Of a stretch of 64,000 nucleotides of DNA, positions 35,366 through 48,889 are shown piece by piece. The number at the start of each line of letters is the position of its first letter. Position 1 is the stretch's first letter. The translations under genes were made by a program, and so were the position numbers. The notes beneath the pieces are model-generated. The model did not search any database. It saw nothing but the letters and a program-made list of their open reading frames with translations, and was not told the origin of the DNA. Source of the DNA: Ptychodera flava (Eukaryota > Hemichordata > Enteropneusta > Ptychoderidae); the NCBI RefSeq assembly GCF_041260155.1, contig NW_027248277.1, positions 25,618,322 through 25,682,321 on the forward strand, given 5' to 3'.

Positions 35366-38300
35366 TACACTGTAAAGTTAAGTGTTCAAGGATAGAACAC
35401 CAATTAAACGCCTTTTTGTAACACTTTTTGAACGCGTCTAGACGTTCAGAAATTTAACACTACGTGTTCAACCAACGTTCAATTTTTGAACACACGTGTG
35501 CAGATTTTGAACGCTGCGTGTTCATCAGACATTATATTGAACACCATGGTGTTCCATATCTGAACACACGTTGCACAGGAAATGTGTTCAAAAAATTGAA
35601 CGCTTTTACGCGTTCAAAGGGATGTAACACTTTTTGAACGCATGGACGCCGTTCAACGATAAGTGTGTTAAAGGCTAGAACACATGATGCGCGCTTGTTG
35701 AACACCTTTAATTTGGGGCGTTCACGGGGTGTTCAAGCCTTGAAATAACATAACAGACCATTGATATCCAGTAAAATTATTTATTCTAAAAATACACGAA
35801 ACATTTTTAGAGTAAAATACAATAATTTACTGTAATATGGGCAAATAAACATTGCAACTTTGTATGTAAAGTTTGTCAGAGGAAAAAACCAACAGTGTTA
35901 ACACCTTCCTATAAAAACATAAGCAATAAAAATCACCATATTGTGGATTACGTTTTACGTTCATACTTGTTTAAAATGTACAAAACATCTGAAAAAGCTC
36001 AAAATTTGACATTTATTGTGTTGAAAATATATATATGTATGAAATGCATACTCCATCTTTTTAAGATGGCTTCTTAAAGACATTTCCTCTTGTATAGACA
36101 ATTGTAAATTTTGAAGAAAAAAGAAGTTAGTCAAGGCTCTAGAGCACATGGTATATATAAGGTATATCCACACTAAAGTAAACACAACATGTTAAGCTGT
36201 CAAAGTGTCACAGTAAGGCACAACATGCAGAAAGTGGGGAAGTGGTCCTTGGCAGGGTAAAACCTATTTCCTTGTCCAACAAAGTCTTTCATAAACAAAA
36301 AGGTTTGTTTGTTTGTAATATCTTTAAATAAACCCTTCAAAAATATACTTCTCAGAAATTTAAAACATATTCGTAAAGACCTTTCAAATTTTGGTGTACC
36401 CTGCTATTAATTTTTATACAAATTTTTTTACCAAAAATGGTAAAAATCACCCTTAAAATGAAAAAAATGTACATTTCATCATAACTTGAATGTATCACAT
36501 TCTGGTAATCCCTAATGTCTTAAAAATGTCTGAAATATTTTTAATGTCCTAAAAGTACAAAGTTGCAAATCTCTGAATAATTTGAACAATCTGAAAAAGA
36601 CTATCAGTAGAGATCTATGTCCTAAATATCAAAGCAGTTCGATTAGCAGATTTGAAAAAGATTTTTTAAAGATTTTTTGACCAAAAATGACAAAAATTGC
36701 CATGAAATATAAAAATTTGAATATTTCATTACAACTAGCACAAATTTGACTAAGGTCAGTTTTAGGGACATGTTTACCAAATATTGAGGACGTCAGTAAA
36801 AGAGAAAAAGGGTTTTGCCAAAAAATAGCAAAATTAGCCTCAGAAATATAAATTTGCATATTTCATAATTTGAACATATCTGATTACGGTAATCCCTTGG
36901 GACCTGTTATCCAAATATTAAAGGATTCGTACAGGCTGTTTTGAAGAAAAACCTTTGGATGTACAAATTTGAGGATAATGCTACACATCCACCTATTTAG
37001 CTGACGGCAAAGCTATAAACCAGTTGCTAAGTACAAGAGACGTGTTGAGCTACAATACAAAATAATCTACGGTTTGGTAGCAGCAGGCTATGATCAACTA
37101 AATGTTACAAGGGCATAAGCTTTCAAAGACGTGAAGTCTCCTTCCTTAGATGCAAGGGGGATGAAAAATTGAAGCAGAAAGTGACAGAAAATTCAGAGTG
37201 AAAATTTCAGAAAAATCAGTAATTCAGAGTGGACATTTTTACTCTGAATGGTCTGTCGCTTTCAGCTTAATTGAAATGAGGGAGACTACACGTCTGTGAA
37301 AGCTTATTTTCCGGCAACATTATGCTACCAAAGCTTAGATTAATTCAGAATTAAAATACAGAAATTTATCAAAATTCAATTACTGACCCTTGGAAGTTTA
37401 AATTTACGTTAGAGATGAGCTGAAGATCTCAAGCTTGTTTCCAGACAACTACCTGTACACTCATCTTCTTCGTTATCTGTACCACCAGCTTCTGTAACAA
37501 CTCTTCGATTTTCAGTTAAATCCACGTTTTACATCCTGAAAATAATGCAACAATAGGTAATGGCGAGATGAGACTTTAAATGAAAGACAAAAGGGGAGAC
37601 TTTCATATACAGTGCCTCTCTTCAATACTGTTACAAAATATTTGCTGCTTCTTGTCATCAACTGATTAAAATAAAAAAGCCAAACTCTCATATGCTGAAC
37701 AATACATTGTATACTCTACGATGTTAACGATGTTTACTGTGTTTTACATGCGATTGTGTCTACTAAAAGACATGTGTTAGCTGTGATTACGCAGCGGCCC
37801 TATGCAAGGCGTATCGATCGCGCTCAGGTCAAGGGTTATCGTTACTGTTGTGTTGCGATGACCCTTGATCCGAGTGAGATCGATCGATAGGCCATGGCCA
37901 CAAGTACCACTGCGTATTCACAGCCAGTTGTTGGTATACCAGCCACTGAAAGAAAAAAAGGTTTCTTCACGTAGTTAAGCATTTCAAGGTACAATAGAAT
38001 TAATTTCAAAGGACGATAATATAGATGCTTCAAAAATCTAATACCTATTACTATTTTGGGGAGGAAACTTACCCTTTCTGGTCTTGCTTCCACAAGATCA
38101 CGACTTCAGGGTGTGCTTACAAGAAAAATGTCGCAACTTCCGTTTTGATGCATCATGGGATAGGAAAAGACACCAAACTTGAACACCAAGTGTTAAGTAG
38201 TAGAACGCCTCTTGCACGCCGATGTTAAAATTAAAACGTTCATAGTGGTTTTCTGATTTTCTTTCTAATTTTTAAACTTTCAACCCGTAATAAATGTGTA

Positions 38301-38690
38301 AAATTTTTTGTATACTCCCTTGTTAGAAAAAACATGCTTTCAGCAATTGCAGGCCAAAAATATTTTTCACTTAGTGTGAAATTCGTTACACCAAAATCCG
38401 TGAACGTTTACCGGACAGTGAAGCAATAGTAAATTAAATATACCAATTGTAAAGTAAAATATACAAAAAACTGTTAATTGTTTCACAGTATTGTAAAATT
38501 TTTATGATGCTGAGTTTTTGAACACTTGAAGGAGATCGTTGTTAACACATAGTGTTCAGGTTTAGAACATCATTACTAATATTATGAACACTAGTGTCAA
38601 CAATATGAACACTAGCCGTTCAAATTTGAACACCGACATGTACATTTGAACGCGTAAAGACGCGTCTAGCGTCCGCTATTTTACAGTGTA
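35366..38690. mobile_element. 3.3-kb TA-flanked non-autonomous DNA transposon
   Basis: The element at 35368-38688 has terminal repeats CACTGTAAA and TTTACAGTG next to TA on both sides. Its subterminal regions (about 35380-35760 and 38510-38670) are packed with the words TGTTCAA, TTGAACA and AACGCGT in both orientations. The middle has AT-rich internal repeats (36360-36900, 'accaaaaatg') and no ORF above about 83 codons. The sequence on either side rejoins into the 'ggcatc...cagtttacc' landmark seen between array units. A Tc1/mariner-type TA duplication is possible, but there is no transposase to name the family. Confidence 0.75.
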
Positions 38691-40808
38691 GCAGTTTACC
38701 TCTCTAATAAGATACAAACAAGTTTATCGAATTACCGTAGAGTTTGTTATATATTTTGTGGAATTGTTTGTGAAGCAGGACCTTTTGCGATCAAGTGATG
38801 GAAATAGAGACGACGGCTCTATTTTCTCAAATTTTATTACAACTACGTAGTACTACTGCTAAAATAACATAATGTATCGGTAGGCGGGTCAGTGACGACC
38901 AGTTCCAGTTGTGAGCGATGCGCTCAGAGTACACTCATACGCATGCACTACAGTAAAGGTATCAATTCAGACTGTGATCTAGCCGCTTTTGGCGGGAAAG
39001 CAAGAGGTGCCTTGGACTTTGATTGGAGATGAATACCATCAGAAAGAACTTAAAATATCTTTGAACACACGAAATTAAGAAGGAACTTAAAAAATTCCAA
39101 TATCTTCATTTTTAAAGAATTAAGAAGTAGCCATCTCTGCATATCTCAACATATATCTGCTTGCCTTTGGTAATCAATATAATTCTTATACGTCCCTTCC
39201 TTGTTGACATATATTGAATGTTTGCCGGAGGGTTCAATCTCAATACATTGATATGCATTTAGGCTTGCTTTTGCAAATTCCAGGTCTGTACACCACGGTT
39301 GTTCAGTTTCTGCTCTTTGCTATTTCTCAACTTTAACATACATTACAAAGAACCACTAAATTTAGAAACAGTCCATATAGCGTGGATAAGGTCAGAACGC
39401 CAAAAAACTCTTCACTTTTTTGTAAAATAGAAAAGTTGCTGGTCCTGTCGTTTCGAGCATAAAGAACACCCCGAGCTAAATATGGTGTACGATTGCTGAG
39501 GTCATGTGATTCGAGATGTCCCTTAGCCACAACTTTCTAAACATTATATCGCCACTTTCCAAACTACTGAGCAAAATGCTTGATATACAACAATATACAC
39601 AAAACATACTGATTCTGTACATGTGTCAAATACGTAAAGTATACACAACGTATACTATTACAATGCAAAAGTACAGTGTACACTTGGAGTGCAAAGATCT
39701 GTGTTACGTATGCTCTTGATCTGCATAGATATACGCTACGCATATCAACGTATTGAAATGTTCCATTTGCAAAGATAAACGTAAAGTATACAGTTAATAT
39801 TGTGTTCCATATACGTCAGTATACATAAATAAACTGAACGTATATCAAGCATTTTGTGAAGTGAACGTTTACTTAAGGATCTGTGAACAGAATTGAAAAT
39901 TCACAATACAGCGGTTATTTTATTGAAGTAGAGAGTGACGGTTTCTGGTCTTTGGTTATGATAGGAGACATCATATGTTAGTCAAAACAGATTGAAATAA
40001 GTAAAATATATGAAAACATTATATTACATTCCTCAATGTGGGTCGACATAGCATAATCTTGATGTATGCCTTTGCATAGATTATTATTTTCATTTTGTTG
40101 GTTTACTTTTATCTTTCTTACATCGGCAATCATGCACCCTCTGTAATTTTGAGCGTTCAACATTGCACAAGTGCATACTGCACAACCGGCTGAATAGTTA
40201 CATGTTGGATCCTCGTTGGGATTTGTTGATTGACAGCTGTCAACAACCGTTGTGCTGTAACGTCTAAACATGGCTCAACGACACACATCGGGCAGCAGCA
40301 ACAATTATCGAAAACAATTACCATATAAGAAATCACAAGGTGTATATTGTCCCGTCCTTTAAAAAATATGAATGCTCCAATATTCGTCCTGAAATGTTCC
40401 CGGTAAATACGATCTGTGTTTTTTATGTTGGAAGTGCATACTTCAGAGCCGGCTGAATAGTTACATGTTGGATCCTCGTTGGGATTTGTTGATTGACAGC
40501 TGTCAACAACCGTTGTGCTGTAACGTCTAAACATGGCTCAACGACACACATGGGGCAGCAGCAACAATTATCGAAAACAATTACCATATAAGAAATCACA
40601 AGGTGTATATTGTCCCGTCCTTTAAAAAATATGAATGCTCCAACATTCGTCCTGAAATGTTCCCGGTAAATAAGACGTGTGTTTTTTTATATGTTTGGAG
40701 TGTATACTTCAGAACCGGCTGAATAGTTACATGTTGAATCCTCGTTGGGATTTGTTGATTTACAGCTGTCAACAACCGTTGTGCTGTAAAGTCTAAACAT
40801 GGCTCAAC
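38691..40808 (-). repeat. 2-kb array, unit 1 (three 264-bp subrepeats)
   Basis: It begins at 'gcagtttacctctctaa' and runs to the next 'gatccggcatcg' (40809). The right part holds three copies of a roughly 264-bp subrepeat with cores near 40185-40290, 40448-40552 and 40712-40800. It is more diverged than units 2-5. Gene-like modules on the minus strand are near 39530-39400 (YARN module) and 39330-39160 (PWC module). Confidence 0.85.
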
Positions 40809-42679
40809 GATCCGGCATCGAGGAGTTTACCTCTCTAATAAGATACAAACAAGTTTATCAAATTACCAGAGTGTTTGTTATATATTTTGTGGAATTGTTT
40901 GTGAAGCAGGACCTTTTGCGTTCAAGTAATTGAAATAGAGACCACGGCTCTTTTTCCTCAAACTTTATTACTACAACTACGTTGTACTACTGCAACAATA
41001 ACGTAATATATCAGTGGTTAGGTCAGTGACGACAAGTTCCAGTGGTGAGCGATGCGCTCAGACTACACTCATACGCATGCACTACAGTAAAGGGATCAAT
41101 TCAGACTGTGATCTAGCCGCTTTTGGCGGGAAAGTAAGAGTTGCCTTTAACTTTGATTGGATAGAGATGAATACTGTCAGAAAGAAGTAAAAATATCTTT
41201 GAACACACGAAATTAAGAAGGAACTTAAAAAATTCCAATGTCTTCATTGTTAAGGAATTAAGAATTTGCCATCTCTGCATATCTCAACATACATCTGCCT
41301 GCCTATGGTAATCACTGAAATTCTGATACGTCCCTTCCCTGTTGACATATATAGAATGTTTGCCGGAGGGTTCAATCTCGATATATTGGTATGCATTTAG
41401 GCTTGCTTTTGCAAAGTCCGGGTCTGTACACCAGGGTCGTTTGAGTTTGTCCATTTTGCTATTTTTCAACTTCAATATACATCACAAAGAACCACTAAAT
41501 TTAGAAACAGTCCATATGGCGTGGATAAGGTCAGTGTGACAAACAACTCATTTTTTGTGAAGTTGAACAGATGCTGGTGCTGCTGTTTCGAGCATAAAAA
41601 CACCTGAGCTAAATCTGGTGTATAGGTGTTTAGGTCATGTGATGCGAGATGTCCCTTTGCCATAACTTTCCAAACATTATGTCACCTCTTTCAAAACCAC
41701 TAGTCAAAATGCTTCATACACAACAATATATACACAAAATACTGATTTTTACATGTGTCAAATACGTAATGTATACACATACGTCCACTATTACAATGCA
41801 AAAGTATAGTGTACACTTGGTGTGCAAAGATCTGTGTTACGTATGCTCTTGATCTGCATAGATATACGCTAGCGTTATCAACGTAATGGAATGTTTCATA
41901 AACAAAGATATACGTAAAGTATACAATTAATATAGTGTTCCATATACGTCAGTATACATAAATATACTGAACGTATATCAAGCATTTTGTAAGTGAACGT
42001 TTACTTAAGGATCTGTGAAGAGAATTGCAAATTCACAAGACAACGGTTATTTTATTAAAGTAGAGATTGACGGTTTCTGGTCTTAGGTTCTGATCTGAGA
42101 CATCATATGTTAGTCAAAGAAGATGAAAATAAGTAAAATATATGAGAACATTATATTACATTCCTCAATATGGGTCGACATAGCATTATCTTGATGTATG
42201 CCTTTACCTAGATTATTATTTTCATTTTTTAGTTTTATTTTTTTTCTTTCTAGCATCGGCAATCGTGCACCTTCTGGCATTTTGAGCGTTTAACGTTGCA
42301 CAAGCGCATACTTCAGAGCCGGCTGAATAGTTACATGTTGAATCCTCGTTGGGATTTGTTGATTGACAGCTGTCAACAACCGTTGTGCCGTAAAGTCTAA
42401 ACAAGGCTCAACGACACATACGGGCAGCACCATGAATTATCGAAAACAACGACCATATCAGAAATCACAAGGTGTATATTGTCCCGTGCTTTAAAAAATA
42501 TGAATGCTCCCACAATCGTCCTGAAATATTCCCAGTAAATAAGATTTGTGTGGGTTTTTTTATGTTGGAAGTGCATACTTCAGAGCCGGCTGAATAGTTA
42601 CACGTTGTAACCTCGTTGGGATTTGTTGATTTACAGCTGTCAACAACCGTTGTACTGTAAAGTCTAAACATGGCTCAAC
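40809..42679 (-). repeat. 2-kb array, unit 2 (two subrepeats)
   Basis: 1871 bp, with subrepeat cores near 42320-42415 and 42588-42680. Modules on the minus strand are 41663-41545 and 41475-41284. Confidence 0.9.
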
Positions 42680-44806
42680 GATCCGGCATCGATCAGTTTA
42701 CCTCTCTAATAAGATACAAACAAGTTTATAAAATTACCAGAGTGTTTGTTATATGTTTTGTTGAATTGTTTGTGAAGCAGTACCTTTTGCGTTCAAGTAA
42801 TTGAAATAGAGACGACGGCTCTATTTCCTCAAACTTTATTACCACAACTACGTAGTACTACTACTCCAATAACATAATATATCAGTGGTTAGGTCAGTGA
42901 CGACAAGTTCCAGTGCTGAGCGATGCGCTCAGAGTACACTCATACGCATGCACTACAGTAAAGGGATCAATTCAGACTGTGATCTAGCCGCTTTTGGCGG
43001 GAAAGTATGAGTTGCCTTTAACTTTGATTGGATAGAGATGAATACTGTCAGAAAGAAGTAAAAATATCTTTGAACACACGAAATTAAGAAGGAACTTAAA
43101 AAATTCCAATGTCTTCATTGTTAAGTAATGGGAATTTGCCATCTCTGCATATCTCAACATACATCTGCCTGCCCATGGTAATCACTGAAATTCTTATACG
43201 TCCCTTCCCTGTTGACATATATAGAATGTTTGCCGGATGGTTCAATCTCGATATATTGATATGCATTTAGGCTTGCTTTTGCAAAGTCCGGGTCTCTACA
43301 CCAGGGTCGTTTGAGTTTGTCCATTTTGCTTTTTTTCAACTTCAATATACATTACAAAGAAGCACTAAATTTACAAACAGTCCATATGGCGTGGATAAGG
43401 TCAGTGTGACAAAAAAACTCACTTTTTTGTGAAGTTGAACAGATGCTGGTGCTGCCGTTTCGAGCATAAAAACACCCTGAGCTAAATCTGGTGTATAGGT
43501 GTTTAGGTCATGTGATGCGAGATGTCCCTTTGCCACAACTTTCCAAACATTATGTCACCTCATTCCAAACCACTAGTCAAAATGCTTCATACAAAACAAC
43601 ATATAAACAAAATACTGATTTTGTACATGTGTCAAATACGTAATGTATACACATACGTATACTATTACAATGCAAAAGTATAGTGTACACTTGGTGTGCA
43701 ACGATCTGTGTTACGTATGCTCTTGATCTGCATAGATATACGCTACGCGTATCAACGTAACGGAACGTTTCATAAACAAATATATACGTAAAGTATACAA
43801 TTAATATAGTGTTCCATATACGTCAGTATACATAAATATACTGAACGTATATCAAGCATTTTGTAAGTGAACGTTTACTTAAGGATATGTGAAGAGAATT
43901 GTAAATTCACAAAACAACGGTTATTTTATTAAAGTAGAGATTGACGGTTTCTGGTCTTAGCTGATGTGAGACGTCATATGTTAGTCAAAGAAGATGAAAA
44001 TAAGTAGGATATATGAGAACATTATATTACATTCCTCAATATAGGTCGACATAGCATTATCTTGATGTATGCCTTTACCTAGATTATTATTTTCATTTTT
44101 TAGTTTTATTTTTTTTTTCTAGCATCGGCAATAGTGCACCCTCTGTAATTTTGAGCTTTTAATGTTGCACAAGCGCATACTTCAGAGCCGGCTGAATAGT
44201 TACATGTTGAATCCTCGTTGGGATTTGTTGATTGACAGCTGTCAACAACCGTTGTGCCGTAAAGTCTAAACAGGGCTCAACGACACATACGGGCAGCACC
44301 ATGAATTATCGAAAACAACGACCATATCAGAAATCACAAGGTGTATATTGTCCCGTGCTTTAAAGAATATGAATGCTGCCATATTCGTCCTGAAATGTTC
44401 CCGGTAAATACGATCTGTGTTTTTTATGTTGGAAGTGCATACTTCAGAGCCGGCTGAATAGTTACATATTGAATCCTCGTTGGGATTTGTTGATTTACAG
44501 CTGTCAACAACCGTTGTGCTGTAAAGTCTAAACATGCCTCAACGACACACACGGGCAGCAGACATGAATTATCGAAAACAACGACCATATCAGAAATCAC
44601 AAGGTGTATATTGTCCCGTGCTTTAAAGAATATGAATGCTGCCATATTCGTCCTGAAATGTTCCCGGTAAATAAGACGTGTGTTTTTTTAGTTGGGAGTG
44701 TATACTTCAGAACCGGCTGAATAGTTACATGTTGAATCCTCGTTGGGATTTGTTGATTTACAGCTGTCAACAACCGTTGTGCTGTAAAGTCTAAACATGG
44801 CTCAAC
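42680..44806 (-). repeat. 2-kb array, unit 3 (three subrepeats)
   Basis: 2127 bp. The extra length over unit 2 is one subrepeat (cores near 44186-44285, 44448-44550 and 44711-44806). Modules on the minus strand are 43536-43420 and 43345-43154. Confidence 0.9.
43154..43536 (-). other. Gene-like exon pair in array unit 3, unrecognised
   Basis: Two minus-strand segments in each unit look like exons. The first ends CACAAAAAA|GTGAGT (unit 3, about 43420) and the second ends GCAGAT|GTATGT (43160). The second encodes PWCTDPDF, then SLNAYQYIEIEPSGKHSIYV, then EGTYKNFSDY. The same words occur in five to eight units, including old diverged copies. A third exon-like piece in the 264-bp subrepeat encodes TTVVDSC and NPNEDSTCNYSAGSE, ending GAA|GTATGC. 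The exon phases I tried do not join cleanly, and the first segment is frameshifted in units 2-5. This is probably a dead gene family carried along by array amplification. I do not recognise it. Confidence 0.35.
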
Positions 44807-47800
44807 GATCCGGCATCGATCAGTTTACCTCTCTAATAAGATACAAACACTACAAGTTTATCAAATTACCAGAGTGTTTGTTATATGTTTTGTTGAATTG
44901 TTTGTGAAGCAGTACCTTTTGCGTTCAAGTAATTGAAATAGAGACACGGCTCTTTTTCCTCAAACTTTATTACTACAACTACGTTGTACTACTGCAACAA
45001 TAACGTAATATATCAGTGGTTAGGTCAGTGACGACAAGTTCCAGTGGTGAGCGATGCGCTCAGACTACACTCATACGCATGCACTACAGTAAAGGGATCA
45101 ATTCAGACTGTGATCTAGCCGCTTTTGGCGGGTGAGTAAGCGTTGCCTTACCTTTTATTGGATAGAGATGAATACTGTCAGAAAGAAGTAAAAATATCTT
45201 TGAACACACGAAATTAAGAAGGAACTTAAAAAATTCCAATGTCTTCATTGTTAAGGAATTAAGAATTTGCCATCTCTGCATATCTCAACATACATCTGCC
45301 TGCCTTTGGTAATCACTGAAATTCTGATACGTCCCTTGCATGTTGACAAATATATAGAATGTTTGCCGGAGGGTTCAATCTCGATATATTGATATGCATG
45401 AAGACTTGCTTTTGCAAATTCCGGGTCTGTACACCAGGGTCGTTTGAGTTTGTCCATTTTGCTATTTTTCAACTTCAATATACATTACAAAGAACCACTA
45501 AATTTACAAACAGTCCATATAGCTTGCATAAGGTCAGTATAACCAAAAAAACTCACTTTCTTGTAAAGTCGATAAGATGCTGGTTCTGCTGTTTCGAGTA
45601 TAAAAACACCCTGAGCTAAATCTGGTGTATAGGTGTTTAGGTCATGTGATGCGAGATGTCCCTTTGCCACAACTTTCCAAACATTATGTCACCTCATTCC
45701 AAACCACTAGTCAAAATGCTTCATACACAACAATATATACACAAAATACTGATTTTGTACATGTGTCAAATACGTAATGTATACACATACGTATACTATT
45801 ACAATGCAAAAGCATAGTGTATACTTGGTGTGCAAAGATCTGTGTTACGTATGCTCTTGATCTGCGTAGATATATGGTACGCATATCAACGTAATGGAAT
45901 GTTTCATAAACAAAGATATATGTAAAGTATACAATTAATATAGTGTTCCATATGCATTAGTATACATAAATATACTGAACGTATATCAAGCATTTTGTAA
46001 ATGAACGTTTACTTAAGGATCTGTGAAAGAATTGCAAATTCACAAGACAATCATTATGGTTATTTTATTAAAGTAGAGATTGACGGTTTCTGGTCTTAGG
46101 TTCTGATCTGAGACATCATATGTTAGTCAAAGAAGATGAAAATAAGTAAAATATATGAGAACATTACATTACATTCCTCAATATGGGTCGACATAGCATT
46201 ATCTTGATGTATGCCTTTACCTAGATTATTATTTTCATTTTTTAGTTTTATTTTTTTTCTTTCTAGCATCGTCAATCGTGCTCCTTCTAGCATTTTGAGC
46301 TTTTAATGTTGCACAAGCGCATACTTCAGAGCCGGCTGAATAGTTACACGTTGTAACCTCGTTGGGATTTGTTGATTGACAGCTGTCAACAACCGTTGTG
46401 CCGTAAAGTCTAAACAAGGCTCAACGACACACACGGGCAGCAGCATGAATTATCGAAAACAACGACCATATCAGAAATCACAAGGTGTATATTGTCCCGT
46501 CCTTTAAAGAATATGAATGCTCCCACAATCGTTCTGAAATATTCCCAGTAAATAAGATTTGTGTGGGTTTTTTTTATGTTGGAAGTGCATACTTCAGAGC
46601 CGGCTGAATACATTACAACTTCGCCGATGCTAACTAGCCATGTATGCAACCCCGAAATTTCGGGGTTAGTTAATATGCTAAGCCGGTCGGAAGGTGTGAA
46701 TCACTTACACATCGATAATACCAAAATCAAACGACTCGAACAGCATTTGCATGCAAGGCAGTGTGTGGAAACGGCGACTATTTCTCCTGTGAATTTTGAT
46801 TGAATATTATTTTCGTCACAGTCCCTCTACAAGGGACTATGGTTTTGTGGTATTTTCGAATTCTGACACCACATGGCAATTGCGATGCCGAATCCGGTAC
46901 AAAAGAACTGAAAAAGACGCTTCATTGTACCAACACCTAGCACAAAAGCTGAAAATGGTCGAACGACGTAAGCACGGTCATTCCACAAAAGCGAGTGGAA
47001 TGACCATGGCGTGCAGACTTCGCTCAACTTCTATAGCTTGTAGACTTGACTGCTACTAAAGTCATATTTTACAAGTATAACTCCTATTTTCTTTCGGTCC
47101 GTACTTATGACGACATAGCGGCAGCTGTATACCTTACCTCACCCCACCTCACAAGAAAAAACAGAGACATTGTCTATGTATTCGACTCGAGTGCATAGCA
47201 TCCTGGTGTAGCCTCGCCAGTCACAAGCGTTTTATCAAACGTTTTGAATCACACAAGGACTTCCGTCAGAAGAAAATCGTAATGAAAATTTGTACCATTC
47301 TTGAGGTTGCTAATTCAGCAAACAACACTGGCGATAATTGTGATTGTCTCAGTTTTCAAACACTCCCAGCAGAACATTTACATCAAGCAGTGGAGAACGA
47401 ATTCAATTTTTAAATAGCCAAGTGTATGTAAAGCTACATCCGAATCAAAAAATATAAAAATACAAAATTGAGAGTCCCTTGTGACGCCGATTTTTTATGC
47501 CGGTGATAATGAGGGGGGCCGCGGGCTCGAACGGAATGATGTTAAGTTTCAGTCGTAGATAAAGGTTTTCGTTCGGACTTTGATTTACTTGAATTTGTGG
47601 TGATTCGGACTCAGTATTTGCTGCATCAAAGAGGTTAAAGTGTAAGATGAACGCTCATGACTACGGTAATTACGAGCTGGTCATTAAACCACGGTGACTT
47701 CACCATAATTTTGAATCCTATCTGCGGACAGCAGTGGATCACGTGGTCCATGCTGCTTGTCTCTCGCCAAATGCCCTTGACGAAAGGTTAGAACATGTTT

Positions 47801-48292
47801 TGTCTAAATAATGCATCAAAACATTGCAAAACTTGTTGAAACAACATTTGATGGACATTCATGAATGATGGATTCATGGAGCATGAAGAGGTGTCGAAAT
47901 TTCCTCTGGTAGTGATTCGCATGCTTTTTACAGAACTCGCTTTTACGTTGTAGCCTTTTCTATTCCAATTAGATAAACATAATTATGCCAGCATAAGCCG
48001 CATAAACGCTAGAAGCGAGGACTGCATTCCTTTTTTGAACAGAGCTTACAAACAGCAATTTACCGGTGGTACACATTATGTTTGAAAAGTCCCCCTAAGA
48101 TAAAAACACAGTGAGAGTGACACTCACTGAAGGAAGACAGTTTTCACGAAAACAAGGATATCTCTCACTGCGAGCTGTCGTTGAAAGGCGGCAACCAACG
48201 CCAATATCGTAATCCCCATCCTAAGTTACTGCAGACATGCCTTCAAAATGACTAAGCTGAAACAGTTTTGTGGCCATCGCTGAACTTTTTTA

Positions 48293-48295
<3 letters not shown>

Positions 48296-48350
<55 letters not shown>

Positions 48351-48360
48351 TACATATATA

Positions 48361-48410
<50 letters not shown>
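48296..48410. repeat. (TA)n microsatellite
   Basis: About 115 bp of TA with a few interruptions, inside the TIR element. Confidence 0.95.
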
Positions 48411-48412
<2 letters not shown>

Positions 48413-48889
48413 TTTAAAATCTTATCATTTAATGGCCAAAATAGTGACCATGAAATTTAAATTTCCATTTCCACATATAAATGTTGGTATTTTAGTCCTG
48501 TTTGAGAAGCGTAGCCTCCGTCGACTTTAAATTTCACTGAACGAACGCGGCGAACATTGATTGCTTCCTTTCTCCCTGTTTCTCTTCGTCTCTATGTCCA
48601 TCTACATGTATCTTCTCTGTCTTATCTTCATACACAGTCGCTGTCACAAAGAGAATCTATCTATCCACCCACATGATCTATCTATCTAGCTATTTGTCTG
48701 TCTGTTTTTTTATTTATGCTGTACTGGTCGAGAAGTTTTATAGCTTGTTCCTTTGTGAAAAAAACACTTCGAATCACTGGAAGAAACTGGATTGCGAAAT
48801 GAATTGCCCGGTCAACTTCCGTTGTCGGACAAAGACGATCTCGTTTGTGTGAAACAGAGGACAAGGCGACATTTCACTTTTATATGATA

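Larger units (their letters stand above)
28325..38700 (+). repeat. Segmental duplication, unit B
   Basis: Direct copy of unit A (7455-17020). Insertions found only here are about 29240-30760, which includes an LTR-like fossil; the TTAA MITE 33037-33381; and the TA transposon 35368-38688. It lacks A's 13150-16020 block, MITE, foldback and SINE-like piece. It holds the intact forward gene. Its right end runs into the 2-kb repeat array. Confidence 0.8.

Noticed and set aside
40157-40534. 125-codon minus-strand ORF with a CCCCP run
   Set aside because: It reads from one 264-bp subrepeat into the next, crossing the module's donor site, and the reading frame is not kept in other units.
39900-44810. 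Regular spaced repeats that might suggest a CRISPR array
   Set aside because: The periods are 264 bp and about 2 kb, the spacers are also repeated, and the DNA is eukaryotic.
46796-47059. 87-codon ORF inside the 4.4-kb TIR element
   Set aside because: No transposase-like motif. It contains a small palindrome around 'ggtcattccac' and no splice or promoter context.
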